Counted from the first letter of the stretch, positions 1 to 7,359 are shown. The stretch is 62,086 bases of DNA from Amphritea sp. 1_MG-2023 (GCF_030547545.1 NZ_JAUOQE010000026.1:1-62086), one strand, 5' to 3'. The notes: a model not told the origin generated them from the sequence alone. A program made the numbers and translations.

Positions 1-110
1 CGCTGCACTGGCTTTCGCGTATCTGGCCATTCTAATGTCCGCAGAGAATATAACGGACTTATTCGCACCTTCCCTAGCCACCCTTAGATAGCCCGATATA
101 GAACACCACC

Positions 111-1025
111 ATGAATAAGCAACGCCAACAAACACCTCGCCGTCTCATTCACTTACTGATGCTATTAATGGTCGCGCTGATCGCCAGCTCGTTTCCCGTG
201 GGTGCTCTCATTACCACGGCCCTGCCTCCCGCAGTGATGATGTTTATGCGTTTTTTATTGGCTGCGATCATGTTTGCGCCCTACGTTTTCATTAAAAACG
301 GCTGGCACCTCCCTAACGCTAAACAACTAATGGGCTATGCCATTTTAAGCATCCCCCTGGTGGTGTTTTTCTGGTGTATGTTTGCAGCGCTTCGCTATAC
401 CAGCGCACTCAATACCGGTGCTATCTATACTATGATGCCCGCGATGACGGCCTGCTATGTGTTTATGATCAATCGAGAAAAAACCAGCAAACGTCGAGCC
501 TTCGGTTTACTGCTGGGCACACTCGGCGCTCTGTGGATTATCGTGCGGGGAGACATCAACAGTCTGTTACAACTGCAACTGAATCGTGGCGACTTACTAT
601 TTATACTCGGTTGCCTCTTTATGGCGGCCTATAACCCGCTTATCAGAAAATTCTATGCTGACGAGCCGATGGAAGTGATGACATTCTGGGTCATCACGAT
701 TGGCAGTTTCTGGTTGCTATTACTATCACTGCCAAGCTTGAATGGCATCGCGTGGCACGCGGTCGATCTGAAAGTTTATCTGGGTATCTTATATCTCGCC
801 ATCTTTACCACGCTGATCAGTTTTTTCTTATTACAACTCGGCACACTGATCTTGGGTGCAACTCAAGTGGCCGCCTATAGCTTTCTAACGCCGATGTTTG
901 TGCTGATTTTGAATATACTCATCGGCGCTATGTCGCTGCAATGGTCATTACTACCCGGCATAATATTGGTCATTATTGCCATGCTGCTAGTACAAAAAGA
1001 ACCGGTCTCACCGCGTAACGCCTAA
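111..1025 (+). CDS. EamA/DMT-superfamily inner-membrane transporter
   Basis: A 304-residue, almost entirely hydrophobic protein with about ten predicted membrane segments arranged as two EamA repeats. The first repeat begins near residue 12 (LIHLLMLLMVALIASSFP) and the second near residue 155 (RGDLLFILGCLFMAAYNPLI). Length and architecture fit drug/metabolite exporters of the EamA (RhaT/YdcZ-like) type. The substrate cannot be read from the sequence. It stands alone: the next gene starts 111 bp downstream and is functionally unrelated. The upstream 110 bp contain no complete gene. Confidence 0.85.
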   Translation: MNKQRQQTPRRLIHLLMLLMVALIASSFPVGALITTALPPAVMMFMRFLLAAIMFAPYVFIKNGWHLPNAKQLMGYAILSIPLVVFFWCMFAALRYTSALNTGAIYTMMPAMTACYVFMINREKTSKRRAFGLLLGTLGALWIIVRGDINSLLQLQLNRGDLLFILGCLFMAAYNPLIRKFYADEPMEVMTFWVITIGSFWLLLLSLPSLNGIAWHAVDLKVYLGILYLAIFTTLISFFLLQLGTLILGATQVAAYSFLTPMFVLILNILIGAMSLQWSLLPGIILVIIAMLLVQKEPVSPRNA

Positions 1026-1136
1026 TGTGGATAGCCAATCAATTGTCCTAAATAGTCAATTTCAGCGCATATCCTGATACTTTTTTTCTGCTAAGATAAC
1101 CCTCTTTGGTAACAGTTTCTGCAGAGGTTAAGTCAG

Positions 1137-1982
1137 ATGAAATTTGAAGGTACAGAGCGCTATGTTGCGACGGATGATCTGCGGATGGCCGTCAATGCTG
1201 CCGCCACATTGCAACGCCCCCTACTGATCAAAGGTGAACCTGGCACCGGAAAAACCATGCTGGCAGAAGAGGTGGCTCAAGCCTTTGGTAAAAAGCTACT
1301 TCGCTGGCATATCAAATCCACCACTAAGGCGCAGCAGGGATTATATGAATATGATGCGGTTTCCCGCTTAAGGGATTCTCAGCTTGGTGATGATCGAGTG
1401 CATGATATTAACAACTACATCCGTCAAGGGATGCTGTGGAAAGCCTTTGATAACGATGAACAGGTCGTGTTATTGATCGATGAGATCGATAAAGCCGATA
1501 TTGAGTTTCCCAACGATCTACTGGTTGAACTCGACAAGATGGAGTTCAGCGTTTACGAAACCGGTGAAACCGTCATCGCCAAGCAACGTCCCATTATTAT
1601 CATCACCAGTAATAACGAAAAAGAACTACCCGATGCTTTTTTGCGCCGCTGCTTCTTCCATTACATCAACTTTCCCGATACCGAGACCATGAAGCAGATC
1701 GTTGATGTCCACTTCCCAGATATCCAAAAGTCGCTAGTGAATGAAGCATTAGAGATTTTCTTTCAGGTACGGGAGGTCAACGGCTTGAAGAAAAAGCCTT
1801 CGACGTCGGAACTCATCGACTGGCTGAAACTGCTACTAGCCGATAATATATCCCCCGAACTGCTGCAAAATCGTGATTCCAGCCAAGCGATTCCGCCCCT
1901 CTATGGCGCCTTGCTGAAAAATGAGCAGGATGTTCACATGCTGCAACGTCTGGCGTTTATGGCCCGCCGAGAAAACCGATAA
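1137..1982 (+). CDS. MoxR-family AAA+ ATPase
   Basis: A 281-residue AAA+ ATPase with Walker A GEPGTGKT at residues 33-40 and Walker B VVLLIDEIDKAD near residues 110-121, followed by sensor-1 (ITSNNEKELPDAFLRRC). Length and motifs match the MoxR/RavA-like group, chaperone-type ATPases that work with VWA-domain partners on metal cofactor insertion or complex assembly. The next gene, 17 bp downstream on the same strand, encodes exactly such a VWA protein, so the pair is probably one functional unit. The client is unknown. An SD-like AGAGGT lies 10 bp before the ATG. Confidence 0.93.
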   Translation: MKFEGTERYVATDDLRMAVNAAATLQRPLLIKGEPGTGKTMLAEEVAQAFGKKLLRWHIKSTTKAQQGLYEYDAVSRLRDSQLGDDRVHDINNYIRQGMLWKAFDNDEQVVLLIDEIDKADIEFPNDLLVELDKMEFSVYETGETVIAKQRPIIIITSNNEKELPDAFLRRCFFHYINFPDTETMKQIVDVHFPDIQKSLVNEALEIFFQVREVNGLKKKPSTSELIDWLKLLLADNISPELLQNRDSSQAIPPLYGALLKNEQDVHMLQRLAFMARRENR

Positions 1983-1999
1983 GTAGGCGGGAGTGACCG

Positions 2000-3175
2000 A
2001 TGTTAGTCGATTTTTTCTATACCCTACGTAAAGCTCAGATACCGGTTTCCATCAATGAGCTGCTGACGTTATTAGAAGCCTTAGAGAATCATCTCACGTT
2101 CGCCAACTGGGATGATTTTTACCTGCTGGCGCGCACCTGCATGATCAAAGATGAGAAATATTTCGACCGCTTCGATCTCGCCTTCAGTCATTACTTTAAA
2201 GGCTTAGCCGAACTCCCCGACCCATTTAACAACCTGATACCGGAGCAATGGCTCGAAACGGATTTCATTCGCAATCTCAGCGATGCAGATAAAGCCGAAA
2301 TAGAGAAACTCGGCGGACTCGATAAGCTGATGGAAACCCTCGCGCAACGCTTTGAAGAACAAAAAGAGCGTCATGCCGGCGGCAATAAATGGATCGGTAC
2401 CGGCGGCACTTCACCCTTTGGTCATAGCGGTTATAACCCCGAAGGGGTCAGAATCGGCGGCGAGAGCAAACATAAGCAAGCGGTCAAAGTCTGGGAAAAA
2501 CGTCAATTTCGTGATCTCGATGACAGTGTCGAGCTAGGCACACGTAACCTTAAAGTCGCCCTCCGTAAACTGCGTAAATTTGCCCGCACCGGTGCTGCCG
2601 ATCAACTCGATCTCGATGACACGATCCGCTCTACCGCCAATAATGCCGGTTATCTCGATCTAAAAATGGTACCAGAGCGGCATAACGCCGCTAAAGTACT
2701 GATATTTTTTGATGTCGGAGGCTCGATGGACCCGTACATTCGTCAATGTGAACAGCTGTTTTCCGCGGCCCGCAGCGAGTTTAAACACCTAGAGTATTTC
2801 TATTTTCATAACTGTGTTTATGAACGGGTATGGAAAGATAATAAACGTCGCTGGAACGAACATATCGACACCTTCGATCTGCTGCATACCTATGGCCGAG
2901 ATTATCGCGTCATCTTTGTCGGTGATGCGGCGATGGCCCCCTATGAGGTCACCGAACGCTTTGGCAGTATCGAGCACCGCAACCCCGAACCGGGTGAGGT
3001 TTGGCTCAAGCGTATTCTCGATAGCTGGAATAAAGCGATCTGGCTCAACCCCAGCCATCAGCGTTATTGGGAATACACCGCCAGTACCCAGATGATTAAA
3101 ACAATCGTCGATAATAAGATGTATCCCCTGACCCTCGAAGGGCTGGAAGACGGCATCCGCTATCTATCTAAATAA
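2000..3175 (+). CDS. VWA domain-containing CoxE-like protein
   Basis: A 391-residue protein with an N-terminal helical region and a C-terminal von Willebrand factor A domain. The MIDAS-like motif FFDVGGSMDPY (D-x-G-x-S) is near residue 236. It belongs to the VWA proteins annotated as CoxE-like that accompany MoxR ATPases. The linker near residues 125-155 is rich in Gly and Lys. It starts 17 bp after the MoxR gene, so it is co-transcribed and probably a physical partner of that ATPase. A hairpin terminator candidate follows at 3206-3240. Confidence 0.9.
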   Translation: MLVDFFYTLRKAQIPVSINELLTLLEALENHLTFANWDDFYLLARTCMIKDEKYFDRFDLAFSHYFKGLAELPDPFNNLIPEQWLETDFIRNLSDADKAEIEKLGGLDKLMETLAQRFEEQKERHAGGNKWIGTGGTSPFGHSGYNPEGVRIGGESKHKQAVKVWEKRQFRDLDDSVELGTRNLKVALRKLRKFARTGAADQLDLDDTIRSTANNAGYLDLKMVPERHNAAKVLIFFDVGGSMDPYIRQCEQLFSAARSEFKHLEYFYFHNCVYERVWKDNKRRWNEHIDTFDLLHTYGRDYRVIFVGDAAMAPYEVTERFGSIEHRNPEPGEVWLKRILDSWNKAIWLNPSHQRYWEYTASTQMIKTIVDNKMYPLTLEGLEDGIRYLSK

Positions 3176-3205
3176 CAACCGCGACATCATGCATGTGGAT
3201 ACTCT

Positions 3206-3240
3206 AAAGCCGCCGGTCTGTCGTTAAACCGGCTTTCTTT
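3206..3240 (+). terminator. Probable rho-independent terminator of the MoxR-VWA pair
   Basis: Two nested inverted arms (AAAGCC and GCCGGT against ACCGGC and CTTT) form a GC-rich stem-loop followed by TTTCTTT, 30 bp after the VWA stop codon. The loop is about 10 nt and the T-run is interrupted by one C. Confidence 0.55.
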
Positions 3241-3345
3241 GCAGCCACCGTGCGGGTATGCTGACTATCTTATCCACAGGCTCGATGAACCACGCGTTAG
3301 CTTAAAATAGATGCGACATTGATTGATCAACAGGGGGTTATTACT

Positions 3346-3789
3346 TTGAAACACATCATAGCAACATTAACGTTAACACTGATGACTAGCCTATGTATGA
3401 TGCTGCCGCTCACCGCTCATGCTCAAGCACTCGATACCTGCTTCATCGATTCCTTAACCGGTAAAGAACGGAAAACACTGATGAAGTGGATGTTTTTATC
3501 CATGTCGACCCATCCAGAACTCAAAGCCTATAGCAAGGTGACTCCAGAGAACCTACAGATAGCTAAACAGGAGTTTGGGGCTCTCATTACCCGATTGATG
3601 GTTGAAGACTGCTATCACGAAACTCAAGCGGCGCTGCGCACCGAGCCTCAAGCAATACAGCAAGCCATCGCGCAAATCGTCAAACTCCCCATTAAAGATG
3701 TCGTCGCCAATACCAACGTCCGATCGGCCATCTCAGATTCAGCCAAGCATGTGGATCAGGCAAAAATCAAACAGGCTTTTACGCCGTAA
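3346..3789 (+). CDS. Small secreted/periplasmic protein of unknown function
   Basis: About 147 residues when read from the TTG at 3346. This start is preferred because CAGGGGG lies 8 bp upstream and the protein then opens with a clean signal peptide (MKH, a hydrophobic stretch, then LTAHAQA-LDTC). An upstream in-frame TTG at 3319 would add nine residues before the signal. The mature part has two Cys (DTCF and EDCYHE, about 60 residues apart) that could form a disulfide. It has no recognised domain. Function is unknown; location is inferred from the signal peptide. Confidence 0.65.
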   Translation: MKHIIATLTLTLMTSLCMMLPLTAHAQALDTCFIDSLTGKERKTLMKWMFLSMSTHPELKAYSKVTPENLQIAKQEFGALITRLMVEDCYHETQAALRTEPQAIQQAIAQIVKLPIKDVVANTNVRSAISDSAKHVDQAKIKQAFTP

Positions 3790-3816
3790 AACGCACCATC
3801 GTTTAAGGTAAACACA

Positions 3817-3841
3817 GGTGCGGTTCATGCTTCACCGCACC
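3817..3841 (+). terminator. Hairpin downstream of the secreted protein gene
   Basis: An 8-bp perfect stem GGTGCGGT/ACCGCACC with a 9-nt loop, 28 bp after the stop codon. No T-run follows, so it may be a weak terminator or an mRNA 3' stabilising hairpin. Confidence 0.3.
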
Positions 3842-3882
3842 CCTGTATCTCTCAGCAATAGATGATTCGCTATCTCCATTGC

Positions 3883-3953
3883 AAAGAAGTCAGTCCGTTT
3901 GGCTGCACCCTTAGCACTTAGATGCTGTGCCGTAGATTAAACCTGACTTCTTT
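3883..3953. repeat. 11-bp inverted repeat bounding a 49-bp segment, ending in a T-run
   Basis: AAAGAAGTCAG at 3883-3893 is perfectly inverted as CTGACTTCTTT at 3943-3953, and the right arm runs into a stretch of nine Ts with one C. The enclosed 49 bp contain further short self-complementary pieces (GCAC/GTGC). On the plus strand this resembles a long stem-loop with a poly-U tail. It sits just before the transposase remnant, so it could also be a decayed mobile-element end. Confidence 0.4.
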
Positions 3954-3982
3954 TTTCTCCAAGACTGTCGGGTATCCAAGCA

Positions 3983-4455
3983 GTGGTTTTTGGGTTAAAA
4001 ACCCATATTGGTATCGACGCCAGAACAGGGTTAACCCACAGCTTAAGCACGACAGCCGCCAAAGTACACAACATCACAGAAACGGAAAATCTGCTGCTTG
4101 GCGAGGAAGCCTTTATCACGGCGGATTCAGGTTATCGAGACGCACAAAAACGAGAGGAACTAAAAGACATCGAGGCGGACGGGCTAATTGCACTCTTTAT
4201 AAAAAGAAAGCGCCACGCAAGGTGCGTCTTCTCAAGAAACACCCGAGAATAAACAAGCAACCCATTCGAACCGAATGCCTCAAAGCCAGTGACCGAGCAA
4301 AAGTAGAGCACCCGTTTCGGAGCATAAAGCGTCAGTTTGGTTTTAGGAAAGTAATCTATCGAGATCTGGCGAAAAACGACAACAAACTGGCGATGCTGTT
4401 TGCCTTAGCCAACGTATCTAGAATTGATCGAATGGTGCGAGCGGCAAGAGATTAA
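3983..4455 (+). pseudogene. IS5-family transposase remnant (5'-truncated and frameshifted)
   Basis: Only the catalytic C-terminal half of an IS5-type DDE transposase is present. The first frame reads [15 protein letters not shown] and then ITADSGY, which carries the second catalytic Asp. The reading then moves to another frame near 4200-4230 and continues through [15 protein letters not shown], which holds the catalytic Glu and the E-6-K signature, and on to [11 protein letters not shown]. The N-terminal half and start are missing and the frameshift makes it non-functional. It adjoins the truncated end of the cassette block, consistent with an insertion or deletion event that removed the last attC. 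Confidence 0.85.
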
Positions 4456-4467
4456 TCCGTTTAAAAT

Positions 4468-4501
4468 CCACTAAACAAGGTTAAATAAGCTTGTTTAGTG
4501 G
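4468..4501. repeat. Perfect 12-bp inverted repeat (hairpin) after the IS remnant
   Basis: CCACTAAACAAG at 4468-4479 and CTTGTTTAGTGG at 4490-4501, with a 10-nt AT-rich loop. It begins 12 bp after the transposase stop. No long T-run follows on either strand. It may be a transposase terminator internal to the element, or a barrier between the IS remnant and the convergent cassette genes. Confidence 0.5.
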
Positions 4502-4529
4502 TTAAAATCATCAAAACAAGTGCCAGCTT

Positions 4530-4536
4530 GTTATAC
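4530..4536 (-). other. attC R''-type half-site (truncated attC of the nuclease cassette)
   Basis: On the minus strand the motif GTATAAC contains the TAA stop of the nuclease-like gene. It is the exact reverse complement of GTTATAC (plus 5196-5202), the R' box at the start of the same cassette. In a circular integron cassette R'' and R' belong to one attC and pair. The matching 3' arm is not found beyond this point; IS-derived sequence follows instead. CAGCTTGTT at 4524-4532 is repeated at 7359-7367. Confidence 0.5.
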
Positions 4537-5181
4537 GTGAACACCTTGCGCCTCCATGAACCAAAAATCTCCGTACTGCACCCAACTCAGGGTGTATGAT
4601 TTTCCAAGGCTAATATTCACTGGTTTACCGCCGATGGGCGTAGTGAGATTTATTGGGCCAAAGCTTACACCATTTGAAATATCGTAATCCCAGCACTTAG
4701 CATTTTTATTCTTTGGATTCACCAATCTTGGCAAATCATTCATTACCAGAGAGACGCCTTCCTGGGCGATTCCAGATAAGACGTATTGCTCTAGAAGATA
4801 GAAATCTTCGTACACATCTTTCATAAAAATATCTGTAGCGCCTCGGGCACCACCAGAAGCAGCCAAGGTGCGGTAGCATTTCATTTCTATTGCTATAGAA
4901 TGTTTTTCCTCTCCAAGTTCACCCTTGAAGAGTAAATCAATTTCCCGGCTACGCCCGTTTACCTGAACGCCAGTTTCTAACTCAATTTCAAAATTCTCAT
5001 TTTCATGAAATGTGATCAGCGGTAACAGTTGTTGTAGGACGTAAGCGTACTGAAGCTGCATTGAAGCTTCTTTATTTATTGGTACAAGCCCATTTCCAAC
5101 TTTCCGAGAGAACATAATCCAACTCAGATTTACCGCTGCTCTCATTCTTTCGGAAAAGCTTTCAGATTCGATGCTTGGCAC
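4531..5181 (-). CDS. Putative PD-(D/E)xK nuclease-like protein, second cassette
   Basis: A 216-residue protein with no family I can name. A restriction-endonuclease-like core is visible: E38 in the first helix (NKEASMQLQY), D82 in REIDLL, and E99-x-K101 in IAIEMKCY, with the spacing expected of PD-(D/E)xK folds. The start is GTG at 5181 with AAAGGA 6 bp upstream. The stop codon lies inside an attC-type R'' box. Composition is AT-rich against the surrounding housekeeping genes. An integron cassette carrying a nuclease suggests a defence or selfish role, but target and activity are unknown. Nuclease assignment is inference from the motif only. Confidence 0.75.
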   Translation of the reverse strand: MPSIESESFSERMRAAVNLSWIMFSRKVGNGLVPINKEASMQLQYAYVLQQLLPLITFHENENFEIELETGVQVNGRSREIDLLFKGELGEEKHSIAIEMKCYRTLAASGGARGATDIFMKDVYEDFYLLEQYVLSGIAQEGVSLVMNDLPRLVNPKNKNAKCWDYDISNGVSFGPINLTTPIGGKPVNISLGKSYTLSWVQYGDFWFMEAQGVHV

Positions 5182-5195
5182 GATCTATCCTTTAC

Positions 5196-5255
5196 GTATA
5201 ACGCCTCAAACACCGGCGCAGCTTTGCTGCGTCCGAGTGCTTTGATTTGTTAGCT
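5196..5255 (-). other. attC: attC site (integron cassette recombination site)
   Basis: A 60-bp imperfect palindrome read on the minus strand. R'' is AGCTAAC and R' is GTTATAC. Inner arms TCAAAGCAC/GTGTTTGA and CGGACGCAGC/GCTGCGCCG close on an AAA loop. Three bases on one arm only (G, T, A) are unpaired, matching the extrahelical bases that give integron attC sites their strand polarity. The DUF262 stop TAA lies in R'', and the nuclease gene begins 15 bp after the other end. Size and layout match attC sites; crossover would be between G(5202) and T(5201) on the minus strand. Confidence 0.85.
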
Positions 5256-6293
5256 CTGTAGAATCACATAATCCCAAAGCGCTTTAGATCTGCGCTTTCT
5301 TTGGCCTTGATCTTTAGTTCTCGCTGACATGCTTTTCTTATAAATATCTATGTGTTCATTTTCAATATTACTGGATCGTAACTCTGTAAAAAAATCATTC
5401 AAGTGTTGCTTAACATCTTCAACAGGTATACGTTCTTGAACACATTTATTTGCAAAGCACCAAATGCCATACAAGTGAGAAACACCGCCTACTCGATAAG
5501 AGTCAAAGTCGATATCAAGTTTTGCAATATAATTTGTCACATCAAGGAATTTAGATTCTAGTCCATTCCAATCTAGAGTTTCCTTAGCATACTTTTCATA
5601 CAACGCGTCAAGTTCTTGCTGATTTGCGTGTAACGGTGTGTCCTCGATTAACTGAAATAATAGTTCTGATACAAACTCATAGTGCTCCATTCTTGCCGCA
5701 TCAGTTTTTGAGAGCCTATCCTTCCAAAAGGGGCCATCTGCAATTTTTTCTACAAGCAATAACAAATCTGTTCCGTGGTATACAGATTTTCTTAATTCTT
5801 GGCCATTAAGCGGCTCCCCATTACGATTTAGTCTATCAAAGATGTTATCGATAACATTCCTATCTGATGTGTCAATATATTCAATGGGTATTACATATCT
5901 CCAAAGCTTCCTCTTGTACTCTGTAAGCCCTTTTTCATCTAACTCACTAAAATACACGCCTGCAATTTTTTCATCATAAAAAGGGCTATTTTCAAACTCA
6001 TCAGATGCAGGAATTTCATTTTTTAAAAAACGTATTAGAGAGGTTAACCTTTGCTTCCCATCAATGATGTCATACTTTGTTTTACCCGTATCATCATCGA
6101 TCTTTTGATGAAGAAATATCGGAGGCATTGGAAAGTTTTTCAGGACACTATCTATGAAGAAAGATTGCTTCTCATCACTCCACACGCTTCTTCGCTGATA
6201 AGCAGGATCAAAATCGTATTTATTAAGGAGGAAGTTTTCCCAAAAACTTGCAACTGTGATGGTGTTTGTTTCTCGGCTCAGGATGCTTGACAT
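5250..6293 (-). CDS. DUF262 (GmrSD N-terminal-like) protein
   Basis: A 347-residue protein whose N-terminal half is a DUF262 domain of the ParB/Srx-like superfamily: DPAYQRRSVWS near residue 28, SVLKNFPMPPIFLHQK near 50-65, and the DGKQR signature (IIDGKQRLTSLIRFL) near 77-90. In GmrSD and SspE, DUF262 domains bind or hydrolyse nucleotides and work with a DUF1524 HNH nuclease domain. No HNH motif is visible in the C-terminal half here, which ends in a basic stretch (RTKDQGQRKRRSKALW). The ATG is preceded by GAAGGAG inside the SIR2-like gene, with a 16-bp gene overlap, so translation is probably coupled. Likely defence function, inferred. Confidence 0.88.
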   Translation of the reverse strand: MSSILSRETNTITVASFWENFLLNKYDFDPAYQRRSVWSDEKQSFFIDSVLKNFPMPPIFLHQKIDDDTGKTKYDIIDGKQRLTSLIRFLKNEIPASDEFENSPFYDEKIAGVYFSELDEKGLTEYKRKLWRYVIPIEYIDTSDRNVIDNIFDRLNRNGEPLNGQELRKSVYHGTDLLLLVEKIADGPFWKDRLSKTDAARMEHYEFVSELLFQLIEDTPLHANQQELDALYEKYAKETLDWNGLESKFLDVTNYIAKLDIDFDSYRVGGVSHLYGIWCFANKCVQERIPVEDVKQHLNDFFTELRSSNIENEHIDIYKKSMSARTKDQGQRKRRSKALWDYVILQS

Positions 6294-7324
6294 GTAACTT
6301 TCTCCTTCAATGTGGCAGAGCCAGAATACGTTACAAAATTGCTAAATATACTGGTTAATACGGCATTTATTGTACGCTTTGGATTTGGGTTTATCATAGT
6401 AACGTTTAGGAGTGGATCACAGCTTACAATAAGCTCATCCAGCTCGGCTCGGTCTACATGCCAATACGAAAGGCCGCAAATTATCATTTCGTCGTTTGCT
6501 TCTAATCGCGTAGCCTTGTGTTTTGCAGTTCCTCTGATTTGCGAAGCCCAAGTATGATTAAATCTAGAGGATTCTCCAGCAGGTGGAATTAGAGCGCTCA
6601 CTAGATAATTATCATCTAGGTTTTCGTAGCTAACCGAAAACTCGTCTGTTGACCCATCTAAAAGCTCATTGTCGAGCTTAATGGAATATGAATCTTTATC
6701 CATTTTTTGTTTGTGTGTGAAGCTTATAGAACCATGAGGCTTCAATATATTGATTTTCACTTGGGGATCATTTTCGCCAATCATTCCAACGTTAAAAGGA
6801 ATATCGAACTTCTGTAAAATGCGCTCAAGCCATATGTCATAGTTATAGGTAACTATAACTATTTCACTGTAATAGTCGCTCTCATTTGCATGCTTTATAA
6901 ACTGTAGCCATGACCAATTCTCAGCTGATTCTGGGATATCCTCAATTATTCGATCATAAAATATGAACAAATGCTTCAAATATTGAAGCAACTCTTTGTA
7001 AGCATAAATGTATATATCATTAGGTCTATATTCATGGCCAACTGGATTGCGTTTCTCTTTTGATGCGTAAACATTCACACAGGTGATTATATCTTCAATT
7101 AACTGCATTGCGCTGTCAGCATCCATGTTCGGCCTAGCACCTAGATTCCAAAGATGGGGGCAGTGTTTGAACGATAAAAAGCCAGGCATGCGCGTTGTTG
7201 GCCATGGGACTTCAGCTCCACGCCTAAATAGGTTTACAACATCAATCTCGTCCTTTCTGTCTATATGATGGAGAAAGTCAACAGTAAATCCATTTCCTAG
7301 AGCTATGAATAGTTTTTTTCCCAA
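6278..7324 (-). CDS. SIR2-like (SIR2_2/AbiH-type fold) protein
   Basis: A 348-residue protein with the landmarks of SIR2-like defence proteins. They are an N-terminal dinucleotide loop LGNGFT (residues 9-14, GNG in place of the usual GAG), VTYNYDIWLER near 158-168, KPHGS near 195-199 (the position of the SIR2 catalytic His), and IICGLSYWHVDRAELDELI near 281-299, followed by MINPNP. The GNGF start also recalls the AbiH abortive-infection family. NAD hydrolysis is a known activity of SIR2 domains in Thoeris and DSR systems; here it is inferred. The start is TTG with GGAG 8 bp upstream, giving a 34-nt leader from the cassette boundary. First gene of a two-gene cassette. Confidence 0.82.
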   Translation of the reverse strand: MGKKLFIALGNGFTVDFLHHIDRKDEIDVVNLFRRGAEVPWPTTRMPGFLSFKHCPHLWNLGARPNMDADSAMQLIEDIITCVNVYASKEKRNPVGHEYRPNDIYIYAYKELLQYLKHLFIFYDRIIEDIPESAENWSWLQFIKHANESDYYSEIVIVTYNYDIWLERILQKFDIPFNVGMIGENDPQVKINILKPHGSISFTHKQKMDKDSYSIKLDNELLDGSTDEFSVSYENLDDNYLVSALIPPAGESSRFNHTWASQIRGTAKHKATRLEANDEMIICGLSYWHVDRAELDELIVSCDPLLNVTMINPNPKRTINAVLTSIFSNFVTYSGSATLKEKVTCQAS

Positions 7325-7352
7325 AAGTGATTCTCCAAGTTTCAGTACGGGG

Positions 7353-7359
7353 AGCTAAC
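7353..7359 (-). other. Upstream boundary (R' box) of the SIR2-DUF262 cassette
   Basis: On the minus strand GTTAGCT fits GTTRRRY loosely and is the exact complement of AGCTAAC, the R'' box at the end of the same cassette (5249-5255). The predicted crossover is between G(7359) and T(7358), giving a cassette of 2157 bp (5202-7358). No second attC arm is seen on the other side, so the cassette may have been inserted at an attI or a non-integron (attG-like) site. CAGCTTGTT at 7359-7367 repeats 4524-4532. Confidence 0.5.

Noticed and set aside
1-110. Possible 3' end of a gene running into the window
   Set aside because: All three plus frames stop within 90 bp, but the fragments are too short to identify or to choose a frame.
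3841-3960. tRNA or rRNA fragment before the IS remnant
   Set aside because: Some resemblance in short words only; no cloverleaf or conserved rRNA helix could be drawn.
4511-4532. AACAAG/CTTGTT short inverted repeat next to the truncated attC
   Set aside because: Only 6 bp with a 6-nt loop and part of the R'' region; not separate evidence of another site.
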